A DNA stretch of 64,000 bases from Alkalihalobacillus sp. BA299 (GTDB lineage: Bacteria > Bacillota > Bacilli > Bacillales > Bacillaceae_F): positions 1 through 64,000 of the forward strand of contig NZ_JAFLJM010000009.1 in the NCBI RefSeq assembly GCF_017745675.1, given 5' to 3'. Positions within the stretch are counted from its first letter, which is position 1. Every line of letters begins with the position of its first letter. Below the pieces are notes generated by a model. The model worked only from the letters and a program-made list of their open reading frames with translations. It ran no database searches and was not told where the DNA came from. The translations under genes were made by a program, and so were the position numbers. This document shows positions 52,576 to 59,588 of the stretch, piece after piece.

Positions 52576-52764
52576 ATGAACGCTCATATTGAATCTATCC
52601 ATCGTATATTAGAAGATAAATGTTTTAGTAGATTCCAATTTGAATCCTATGAAGAAGCGTATCGAGAAGTTTCAAAGTTTATGAAGTTCTATAATGAACG
52701 CCCTATGCATTCAAGTATTCTAGATCTGTCACCACAGGAATATTATACGAAGCAACAGGTTTAA
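52576..52764 (+). mobile_element. IS3-family OrfB integrase C-terminal fragment
   Basis: 62 codons match the C-terminus of IS3/IS150-type OrfB: NAHIESIHRILEDKCFSRFQ with the final catalytic Glu region, EEAYREVSKFMKFYNERPMH and SSILDLSPQEYYTKQQV. The D,D part of the DDE triad is missing. It has no start site and is a remnant fused next to the IS1182-like piece. Confidence 0.8.
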
Positions 52765-52838
52765 AAGCTAGAGTTCAAAGAGATACATCTGTAGGATGAT
52801 AACGAAACAAATTTAAAAACACAGCTTGATATGGAGTG

Positions 52839-52920
52839 GCGGGCATGATAGCCTCGTTTGGCGTTGCCAGCTACCTAATAAGGCTGGCTTCCTGGCAAGA
52901 GAATGATGCCCGCAGAGGCT
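52839..52920 (+). other. GC-rich element with nested, competing stems
   Basis: GCGGGCAT (52839-52846) pairs with ATGCCCGC (52906-52913), AGCCTC (52850-52855) with GAGGCT (52915-52920), TTGCCAG (52864-52870) with CTGGCAA (52892-52898), and GCCAGC (52866-52871) alternatively with GCTGGC (52883-52888). The stretch is clearly GC-richer than its surroundings and codes for no long protein. Possibly a structured RNA or a mobile element end. I recognise no known RNA family. No gene lies within 300 bases downstream. Confidence 0.4.
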
Positions 52921-53080
52921 CCTTGTCAAGCTACTTGGCCCTAGCGAATTATATTGAAAGAACGCATAAAAAACCAAAAGATAAGATTAAGCAAGAATAA
53001 GAGAGCTTATGTCAAAAATTCGGGGGTTAATCCGCTTTAACTATATTAACTTAATTGAACACCGTTTTTCATTTATTATT

Positions 53081-53114
53081 TTGATAGAGTGGAGGTCGGT
53101 GGTTCGATCCCGTC
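53081..53114 (+). repeat. Third tRNA-Val-like 3' remnant
   Basis: TTGATAGAGTGGAGGTCGGT and GGTTCGATCCCGTC follow 7451-7484 with three changes in 34 bases: the anticodon loop, 3' stem, variable loop and T arm, but the acceptor strand and CCA are absent (TATGCAATG follows instead). A terminator at 53161-53196 follows. It may be another att remnant, making 7.45-53.1 kb an alternative larger island. Confidence 0.65.
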
Positions 53115-53160
53115 TATGCAATGTTGGAGTCAGTATTAGAATTTGTATTGTGGTTACAAG

Positions 53161-53197
53161 CCTCTTGTGTTCTTTTAGAACATAGGAGGTTTTTTTG
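53161..53197 (+). terminator. Terminator after third tRNA-like remnant
   Basis: CCTCTTGTGTTC (53161-53172) pairs with GAACATAGGAGG (53178-53189) with two wobble pairs, loop TTTTA, then TTTTTTTTG. Strong Rho-independent terminator. Confidence 0.8.
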
Positions 53198-53246
53198 TGA
53201 TTAAAAAAGAGGTATTTGTAGAAATATTAGAGGGTACTCGCTTTCT

Positions 53247-53756
53247 TTGTCGAAAATAAATAGTGCGAAAATTCATAAAATTATTATAAAGGTGGTGGTA
53301 ATACTGATATTTCATATTGTAGTGGGTCTGATTGTTCCATTGTTATTTGCTATATGGCTATATAAAAAAGAGCGTAAAATCGTAATAATTATTTTTCCTT
53401 TAGCTATAGTAGTTTCATTGTTATTTAATATTGTTGGTTTTTACATGGGATGGTGGCTTGTTCACCCTATTTTAAAAATTAACTGTGTAACAGCTTTAGC
53501 ATATGATTTAGGGATGTATCCTGTGTTAGGAAGCTTTTTGATTTTGGCTATAAAGAAACTCTTTGGATTTAGGTTTTTATTAATTTTAATTTTTAGTTTT
53601 GCAACTACATTCTTTGAATGGATAGCAGTTTTATTAGAAATAGTTGAATATGGACAAGGCTGGAATATTTTTTGGACATTTATATCTTACTTTGTCGCAT
53701 ATTTTTTAGTTTATTTATACTATTTATGTGTATTAAATAAGGTTGTTAAGCTTTAA
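53247..53756 (+). CDS. Unknown integral membrane protein
   Basis: 169 residues with five predicted membrane segments (about 12-40, 46-68, 85-105, 108-130 and 140-165) and little soluble sequence. It opens SKINSAKIHKIIIKVVVILI and includes FNIVGFYMGWWLVHP and FEWIAVLLEIVEYGQGWNIF. The style recalls the CBO0543 family of small Firmicutes membrane proteins, without certainty. The only start in reach is TTG 53247 with AGAGGG some 13 bases upstream. Codon usage is very AT-rich compared with neighbours. No operon partner: a tRNA remnant lies upstream and a convergent regulator gene downstream. Confidence 0.55.
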   Translation: MSKINSAKIHKIIIKVVVILIFHIVVGLIVPLLFAIWLYKKERKIVIIIFPLAIVVSLLFNIVGFYMGWWLVHPILKINCVTALAYDLGMYPVLGSFLILAIKKLFGFRFLLILIFSFATTFFEWIAVLLEIVEYGQGWNIFWTFISYFVAYFLVYLYYLCVLNKVVKL

Positions 53757-53839
53757 AAGTAATGTATAATTTCAAAGTAAAGGATCAACTAAAAATAGAA
53801 ATGATAAAACTATGTAACCATCCATATATTAAATCTAAA

Positions 53840-53878
53840 AAAACGATTCCATACTTGAAATGGGATCGTTTTATTTTT
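53840..53878. terminator. Bidirectional terminator between convergent genes
   Basis: AAACGATTCCAT (53840-53851) pairs with ATGGGATCGTTT (53859-53870), one wobble pair, followed by TATTTTTG on the + strand; the minus strand has TTTTTTAG after the stem. It can end both the membrane-protein gene and the convergent activator transcript. The rest of 53880-54050 holds nothing I can support. Confidence 0.75.
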
Positions 53879-54051
53879 GAAATTTATATTCAATAGGCCA
53901 AATTTGTCTATTATCAAATTAACCAGTTATTTGATTTCCTTCTCCCCATTATCAAACACCTTCTCCCTATAGCCATCATATAAAAAGGGTTAACGGTTCT
54001 GAACGTTTAAACATTGTCTATAATTTCAAGTGTAAAAAGTAAAGGGATCTA

Positions 54052-55422
54052 TTATTCTTCTTGACCTTCTTCAGGTTCTTTACAATATTTTCGTATTAAT
54101 TTTGCTGCTTTCGTTTGGCTTATAGACAGGTCTTTGGCGACTTTTCGTGAGCTTTTATACTTTTTGTAAGAGTTCAAAATTAAGGTTTTTTCTACATCTT
54201 CTACCGCTTGATCCAGTGAAGTATCATACGAATAATACAGTCTCGGTTTTGTCGTTTGTAGTATGGATTCTGGTAAGTCAGTTAATTGGATAATAGAGTC
54301 ACTAGTTACGACTAACCGCTCTATTAGGTTTTCAAGTTGACGAATATTGCCTGGCCACGAGTAACTGACAAGTGTGTCCAGGACATCTTGAGAGATAATA
54401 CGGTTAATTTCATATTTCTTATTAAACCTATTTAAGAAATAATAAGTTAACGGAATAATATCTTCTTCTCTTTCTCGTAAGGGAGGTAATTTAAGATCGA
54501 TTACATTTAAGCGATAATATAAATCCTCTCTAAACTGTTTGTTTTTGACCATTTCTTCTAAATTTTGATTAGTAGCAGCAATAATTCGAATATCTACTTT
54601 TTTTAATTCCCTACTTCCTACAGAAAAAAATTGACGATCTTGGATGACTTGAAGGAGCTTTGCTTGAAGCTTTAAAGAAATTTCACCAATCTCGTCCATA
54701 AATATTGTACCGTGATTAGCAGCTTCGAATAGCCCAATTTGTCCACTTTTTTTTGCCCCAGTAAAAGCACCTTCTGAATAGCCAAATAACTCAGCTTCTA
54801 ATAGATCTTCTGGAATAGCTGCACAATTTATCGTTAAAAAAGGACCGGTATTGCGATTGCTAACTTTGTGAATATAATTAGAGATGACTCCTTTTCCGGT
54901 CCCTGATTCCCCTTGAATCAAAATAGTAGAATCAGTCGTTGCTATGCGCTCGCAAAATTTAATTAGCTTTTTCATTTTTTCATTATTTGTGATGACATGT
55001 TCTAATGAATCTTCGTTTTTTGTTTTATTAGCTTCTGTATTTGTATTTAATAGAAGTTCTTTAAAGCTTTGTTCTTGTGCTGTAGTAACTATGAATTCGA
55101 TTTCATCATTCGCATTTAAAATAGGGATAGCTGTTGTAATTAGTTCGCCACCAATATAAGTTGTTTGTTTAATCGTAACAGGTTTCTTTTCTTTAAAAAC
55201 AATCGGAACAATGGAAGGTTTCCAAAAATGATTGGATACGAAATCGTAATTGGATTTGCCTATTACTTCTGCGGGCTTTAAGCCATAATGACGTTCCGAA
55301 ACTTTATTAACATAAATAATATTGGCATCTTTATCTAGTACAAATATTTCATTCGATGAATGATCAAGTATTTTCATTAAGGTCTCTGTACTTATATCGA
55401 TCGTTTCATTTTTTAGTTCCAT
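54052..55422 (-). CDS. Sigma-54-dependent activator with PAS domain
   Basis: 456 residues. N-terminal PAS domain (ILDHSSNEIFVLDKDANIIY, HYGLKPAEVIGKSNYDFV), then the AAA+ domain with Walker A GESGTGKGVISN, sigma-54 loop SEGAFTGAKKSGQ, Walker B GTIFMDEIGEI, and an end domain SSRKVAKDLSISQTKAAKLI as helix-turn-helix. The start is ATG 55422 because TTAGGAGGGC lies just upstream; a longer frame to 55467 has no site. It is transcribed away from the BCCT gene, and the two -24/-12 promoters at 55707 and 58303 lie next to it; both are probably its targets. The PAS domain may bind the inducing amine or a metabolite. Confidence 0.92.
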   Translation of the reverse strand: MELKNETIDISTETLMKILDHSSNEIFVLDKDANIIYVNKVSERHYGLKPAEVIGKSNYDFVSNHFWKPSIVPIVFKEKKPVTIKQTTYIGGELITTAIPILNANDEIEFIVTTAQEQSFKELLLNTNTEANKTKNEDSLEHVITNNEKMKKLIKFCERIATTDSTILIQGESGTGKGVISNYIHKVSNRNTGPFLTINCAAIPEDLLEAELFGYSEGAFTGAKKSGQIGLFEAANHGTIFMDEIGEISLKLQAKLLQVIQDRQFFSVGSRELKKVDIRIIAATNQNLEEMVKNKQFREDLYYRLNVIDLKLPPLREREEDIIPLTYYFLNRFNKKYEINRIISQDVLDTLVSYSWPGNIRQLENLIERLVVTSDSIIQLTDLPESILQTTKPRLYYSYDTSLDQAVEDVEKTLILNSYKKYKSSRKVAKDLSISQTKAAKLIRKYCKEPEEGQEE

Positions 55423-55466
55423 TTTAAGCCCTCCTAACCTAACATATATTAACCTATTGTATTGCA

Positions 55467-55479
55467 TTTACAATGTAAA
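55467..55479. promoter_or_regulatory. Palindromic candidate binding site upstream of the activator gene
   Basis: TTTACAATGTAAA is a perfect 6-1-6 palindrome, 45 bases upstream of the activator start on the minus strand and 228 bases upstream of the BCCT sigma-54 promoter. It could be the activator's own upstream site. It resembles TyrR-type boxes only loosely. Confidence 0.45.
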
Positions 55480-55706
55480 AGAAATGAAAGATTTACTTAA
55501 TGTTGCAAAAGTAAAAATAGAGTTTAAATCACTTCATGTGAGTATATTTTAACTCAGATATTAGTTGAATAAGCAGAATTATTAGAAAAAAATAACTTGC
55601 TCTATAATTTAAGGATAAAAATTACTACTATAAAATGAGTGGAAATAGGCGAAATAAATGGCTTTGATTAACGTTTCGCTCAGCTACCATTCTAAAGGAT
55701 AGATAG

Positions 55707-55723
55707 TTGGCATATATTTTGCA
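55707..55723 (+). promoter_or_regulatory. Sigma-54 promoter of the BCCT transporter gene
   Basis: TTGGCATATATTTTGCA matches TGGCAC/T-N5-TTGCA with correct spacing. The BCCT coding start at 55902 is 179 bases downstream, and a cre-like site at 55824-55837 lies between. Confidence 0.82.
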
Positions 55724-55823
55724 TCTTAATATAGTGAAAAGGTTTGAAAAGTTAGAAAAATTAGAAAGGATGATTTATATGTACTCCAATATCAGATAGA
55801 ATAGAGTTTAGTGATTTTTATTT

Positions 55824-55837
55824 TGAAAGCGTTTAAT
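55824..55837 (+). promoter_or_regulatory. cre-like CcpA site in the BCCT leader
   Basis: TGAAAGCGTTTAAT fits the left and central part of the cre consensus TGWAARCGYTWNCA well; the right end is degenerate. Its position about 100 bases after the -12 element would suit roadblock repression, which adds carbon catabolite control to the sigma-54 control. Confidence 0.6.
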
Positions 55838-55901
55838 TATTCTTTTATGTAATGAATAGGAGAACCTATTATTTTTTAAAGAAAGTTTGGAGGAGATATT
55901 A

Positions 55902-57449
55902 TTGAAGCAACCTAAGATTGATAAAGTCATATTTTGGACAGGACTGATTATGATCTGTGCCATTTCGCTACCGATACTCTTTACACCAGAAAAGACGACT
56001 GAAATTTTTTCAATCGCATTAGGCTTTATTACTGGAGAATTTGGCTGGCTTTATTTATGGGGGACTGTTATCGTTTTTGGTTTATTAGGCTGGCTGGCCT
56101 TTGGTAAATATGCAAATATTAAATTCGGATCGGCTAATGATCAGCCAGAATTTTCGTTTCCTAGTTATTTAGCAATGTTATTTACGGCAGGAATTGGGAT
56201 TGGTCTTATGTATTGGGGGCCGATTGAATGGGCGTATAATTATATTTCACCGCCGTTTGGCATGGAACCTAGAAGTGTAGAAGCTGGAGATTGGGCGAAT
56301 GCTTATCCGATGTTTCATTGGGGATTTACGGCATGGGCAATTTATTGTTTACCTGCGTTACCGCTAGCTTATGCCTTACACGTCAGAAAACAATCGACAT
56401 TACGCATTAGTAATGCCTGTCGTGGAGTGATTGGAAAACATGCAGACGGTCTAGTCGGCAAAGTTATTGACGTGTTTTTTATGTTTGGATTAGTCGGAGC
56501 AGTAGGGACTTCTTTAGGGCTTGGTTCTCCGCTAATTGCCGAAGGTGTTTCCCAGTTATTGAACATCGAGAGAACATTAACATTAGATATTATCATTGTT
56601 CTTTGTTGGACAACTTTATTTGGAACCAGTGTGTTCTTAGGGTTGAAAAAAGGAATTAAGCGTTTAAGTAATATCAATACGTATCTTTTTATAGCCTTGT
56701 CCTTATTTGTTATTATTTTTGGTCCCACTGTTTTTATTATCTCTGCTTTTACAGAAAGTGTCGGGATTGTTTTACAAAATTTTGTCCGCATGAGCTTTTA
56801 CACAGATTCGATTGGACAATCAGGATTTCCACAAGGATGGACGATTTTTTATTGGGCTTGGTGGGTTGCGTATGCCCCGTTCATGGGGGTCTTTGTCGCC
56901 AAAATTTCAAAGGGACGAACGATCAGACAGGTGATCTTGGCACAATGTATTGGTGGAACGCTTGGATGCTGGGCCGCATTTGCCATCTTAGGGAATACAA
57001 GTATTTATTTTGAAATCAATGAGATTGTACCCGTCGTTAACATTTTAAATGAAGCGGGTGCACCAGCAGCAATAATATCCGTAATATCCGCACTGCCACT
57101 AGGTACCTTTGTATTGCCTGTTTTCATTGTGCTCGGTTTCATATTCTTAGCAACGACAATCGATTCATCAGCATTTGCATTAGCATCTGTTGCTTCGAAG
57201 GAATTACACCCTGATCAAGAGCCAGCACGTTGGCATCGATTTTTCTGGGCATTAGTACTAGCGACGGTTGCCATCTCGCTATTGTATGGTGGGGGCTTAA
57301 GTACGTTACAAACTTTATCAGTTATCACATCGTTTCCTGTTGTCTTTATTTTGATCCTTATGACGGTATCCTTCATCAAATGGATCAAAGAAGACGAAAT
57401 CAACCATGCGAACACCCAAAAAGAGAAGCTTAATAAAAAGGTTGGCTGA
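55902..57449 (+). CDS. BCCT-family betaine/carnitine/choline transporter
   Basis: 515 residues with 12 membrane segments. The family signature is clear: GWTIFYWAWWVAYAPFMGVF then VAKISKGRTIRQVILAQ, and AGIGIGLMYWGPIEWAYNY. BCCT carriers take up quaternary ammonium compounds by Na+ or H+ symport or exchange precursor and product. There is no long regulatory C-terminal tail as in osmosensing BetP; it ends soon after the last segment. The start is TTG 55902 after GGAGGAGATA at 55889-55898. Transcribed from a sigma-54 promoter, not an osmotic one, which suggests a nutrient role. Its Rieske neighbour at 58506 makes carnitine or betaine the likely cargo. Confidence 0.92.
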   Translation: MKQPKIDKVIFWTGLIMICAISLPILFTPEKTTEIFSIALGFITGEFGWLYLWGTVIVFGLLGWLAFGKYANIKFGSANDQPEFSFPSYLAMLFTAGIGIGLMYWGPIEWAYNYISPPFGMEPRSVEAGDWANAYPMFHWGFTAWAIYCLPALPLAYALHVRKQSTLRISNACRGVIGKHADGLVGKVIDVFFMFGLVGAVGTSLGLGSPLIAEGVSQLLNIERTLTLDIIIVLCWTTLFGTSVFLGLKKGIKRLSNINTYLFIALSLFVIIFGPTVFIISAFTESVGIVLQNFVRMSFYTDSIGQSGFPQGWTIFYWAWWVAYAPFMGVFVAKISKGRTIRQVILAQCIGGTLGCWAAFAILGNTSIYFEINEIVPVVNILNEAGAPAAIISVISALPLGTFVLPVFIVLGFIFLATTIDSSAFALASVASKELHPDQEPARWHRFFWALVLATVAISLLYGGGLSTLQTLSVITSFPVVFILILMTVSFIKWIKEDEINHANTQKEKLNKKVG

Positions 57450-57479
57450 TAAGATTTTTATGGAGTAGGGAGAATTGAA

Positions 57480-58046
57480 GTGAAAGAGGTCCTTCTGATC
57501 TTGTTATTACAGCTTTTATATGTTCCTTGTTTTACGTTGCGTACGATATTCATTGTAAAACAATTACGTTTACAAGCATCTTTTTTAGGATTTGTCGAGT
57601 GTTTAATCTATGTTTTAGGTCTATCGCTTGTATTTACGGGGGAACAAACGTTATTAGGTATCTTAATTTATGCCCTTGGTTTTGGGGTAGGTATATTTCT
57701 AGGAACACAAATAGAACAAGCGCTTGCGATTGGTTATACGACCTTGCTCGTTAATTTGCCTAGTAAAAATCAGGAATTAATTGAGCAATTAAGAAACGAG
57801 GGATATGGAGTTACTGTATTTTATGGTGAAGGTCGTGATAGCACTCGATATAAACTTGAGATATTAACAAAAAGAAATCAAGAGGATGGATTATTTGATC
57901 TAATCGAGGAATATGAACCACACGCTTTTATCGTTTCGTATGAGCCTCGGAAATTTAAAGGCGGCTTTCTATTAAAATCAATGAAACGAAGAAAGAAAAA
58001 ACGAAAGAAGATGACGCAAAATATACAAGACGTAAATTCAAATTAA
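57480..58046 (+). CDS. UPF0316 / DUF2179-type membrane protein
   Basis: 188 residues: three N-terminal membrane segments (about 3-22, 32-52 and 58-80) and a soluble C-terminal domain of the DUF2179 type (QELIEQLRNEGYGVTVFYGE, YKLEILTKRNQEDGLFDLIE, PHAFIVSYEPRKFKGGF), ending in a very basic tail (KSMKRRKKKRKK). This matches the pattern of B. subtilis YebE-like UPF0316 proteins. Start GTG 57480 after GTAGGGAGAA. It is 30 bases behind the BCCT gene with a terminator after it, so both form one transcript. Its role is unknown; linkage with a transporter suggests regulation of uptake. Confidence 0.8.
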   Translation: MKEVLLILLLQLLYVPCFTLRTIFIVKQLRLQASFLGFVECLIYVLGLSLVFTGEQTLLGILIYALGFGVGIFLGTQIEQALAIGYTTLLVNLPSKNQELIEQLRNEGYGVTVFYGEGRDSTRYKLEILTKRNQEDGLFDLIEEYEPHAFIVSYEPRKFKGGFLLKSMKRRKKKRKKMTQNIQDVNSN

Positions 58047-58104
58047 ATAGTAAATAAAAACAACCCAGTTATGGGAAATGGGCGTTGAAATGCCCTGAAA
58101 AGTC

Positions 58105-58148
58105 AAAAAGGTATAATTCCTCAGCTTTTGAGAGGGTTATACCTTTTT
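58105..58148 (+). terminator. Terminator of the BCCT - UPF0316 transcript
   Basis: AAAAAGGTATAATTCCTC pairs with GAGGGTTATACCTTTTT around CAGCTTTTGA. The T-run is part of and follows the stem. A smaller GGGC-GTTGAAAT-GCCC hairpin lies just before. Strong terminator, so the Rieske gene needs its own promoter, which is present at 58303. Confidence 0.8.
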
Positions 58149-58302
58149 AGTTGTATAATCATTCCCGATACGCTCCTAACCCCAACATTTGGTGAGTTAT
58201 TTTTGATTTATTATTCGTCAATTTGAGTTGCTTTTAATTCAAATTGATACCGCTTCCATTTAAGTAAATTATATATTCAGTGTTTTTATAGTGTTTTTAA
58301 TT

Positions 58303-58319
58303 TTGGCACATTAATTGCA
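58303..58319 (+). promoter_or_regulatory. Sigma-54 promoter of the Rieske oxygenase operon
   Basis: TTGGCACATTAATTGCA is a full -24/-12 match. The coding start at 58506 is 187 bases downstream; the leader between has no frame I can support. It probably answers to the activator at 54052-55422. Confidence 0.85.
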
Positions 58320-58505
58320 ATATTGAAAATGAACACGGTGTTAACCATGTTATTAACGGTTGGATTATTAATATAGTCCAAACTTTTGAATTGAAAACAC
58401 TGAAAAAGAAGGAGGTTTAGAAAATTTACCTTCAAGATATGAAGGAGAGTAATAAAAATTTTAAAATATCATGACTAAATGCACCTAAATAGGGGGAATG
58501 AAATT

Positions 58506-59588
58506 ATGGCTTATAATAAAGTTGAAAACGTAACTAACCGGACATTTGAAAGAACGTTAACCTATGATAAATATACAGATCCTAAAGTACTTGAAAAAGA
58601 AATGGATCTGATCTTCTCTAAATCGTGGCAGCTTGTCGGACACGTCAGCCAGTTGGAAGAACCAGGTGCTTTCTTTACGACAGAAGTAGCGAAAGAACCA
58701 ATTATCGTTTCGCGAAGCCAAGACCATACGATCCGAGCTTTTTATAATGTCTGTCCACATCGTGCAACGAAGCTTGAAAAAAGTGAATATGGAAAGAAGA
58801 AGATTTTTCAGTGCGGCTACCATGGCTGGACATTCAAATTAGATGGAAAATTAAACAAAGCACCGAACTTTAGAGGGGATGATGTAGCATGTGTACAGGA
58901 CGCTTGTTTACGCTCGGTCCGCATGGAGATTTTGGAGTCTTTAATCTTTGTCAATTTGGATGATAACGCGAAGCCACTTAGTGAATCTTACGGCGATTTC
59001 TTTGATCGTTTGAGCAAGCTTCCGTTTTTAAGTGAGTTAAAAAGAACGAATCAAAAAACACGGGTGATTAAAGCGAACTGGAAAGCGTTTATTGATAATT
59101 ATTTAGAGTGCGATCACTGTCATGTAGCTCATCCATCCTTTGTGCAAGCACTCAACATGGATGATTATCAAATCATTACTTGTGATAACTATTCCTTACA
59201 AGGATCCATTGTAAAACAAGATAAAAATTATGGATCCGTTGATTTAAATCAGGCAGAAATGCAAGGAGGATCCTTCTACTGGTTATGGCCAAATCTCATG
59301 GTAACAATTTACCCAGGCCCTGGAAACATGGCGACGATTCAAATGTTACCGATTGACCATGAAAATACTTTGGCTGTTTATACTTATTATTTCCGTGATG
59401 AGAATTTGACTCAGGAAGAAAAAGACCTAGTTACTTTTGCTGAACAAGTTCGGCAGGAAGATGTCGATCTTGTAGAGTTAGAACAAATCGGATTCCGATC
59501 TCGTGCATTTAATAAAGGAGTCTATTCATCTTCAGAAAAAGCAATTGTACAATTTCATGAAATGGTATTGGAGGCCCTCAATGAGTAA
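58506..59588 (+). CDS. Rieske non-heme iron oxygenase, carnitine/betaine monooxygenase type (CntA/GbcA-like)
   Basis: 360 residues. Rieske [2Fe-2S] ligands Cys83 and His85 (NVCPHRATKL) and Cys103 and His106 (FQCGYHGWTF). Mononuclear iron site His204 and His209 in DNYLECDHCHVAHPSF. The bridging residue between the two centres is Glu201, whereas most Rieske oxygenases have Asp; Glu is typical of the quaternary-amine group with CntA, YeaW and GbcA. The expected reaction is oxidative C-N cleavage or N-demethylation. A reductase (CntB/GbcB) is not found in the window. AGGGGGAATG precedes ATG 58506. The last codons overlap the start of the aldehyde dehydrogenase, so both are translationally coupled. 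With D-malate dehydrogenase downstream, L-carnitine is the best substrate guess. Confidence 0.88.
   Translation: MAYNKVENVTNRTFERTLTYDKYTDPKVLEKEMDLIFSKSWQLVGHVSQLEEPGAFFTTEVAKEPIIVSRSQDHTIRAFYNVCPHRATKLEKSEYGKKKIFQCGYHGWTFKLDGKLNKAPNFRGDDVACVQDACLRSVRMEILESLIFVNLDDNAKPLSESYGDFFDRLSKLPFLSELKRTNQKTRVIKANWKAFIDNYLECDHCHVAHPSFVQALNMDDYQIITCDNYSLQGSIVKQDKNYGSVDLNQAEMQGGSFYWLWPNLMVTIYPGPGNMATIQMLPIDHENTLAVYTYYFRDENLTQEEKDLVTFAEQVRQEDVDLVELEQIGFRSRAFNKGVYSSSEKAIVQFHEMVLEALNE

Noticed and set aside
54944-55159. Plus-strand frame inside the sigma-54 activator
   Set aside because: It is fully opposite to the AAA+ gene, has no start site and a low-complexity product; a shadow frame.
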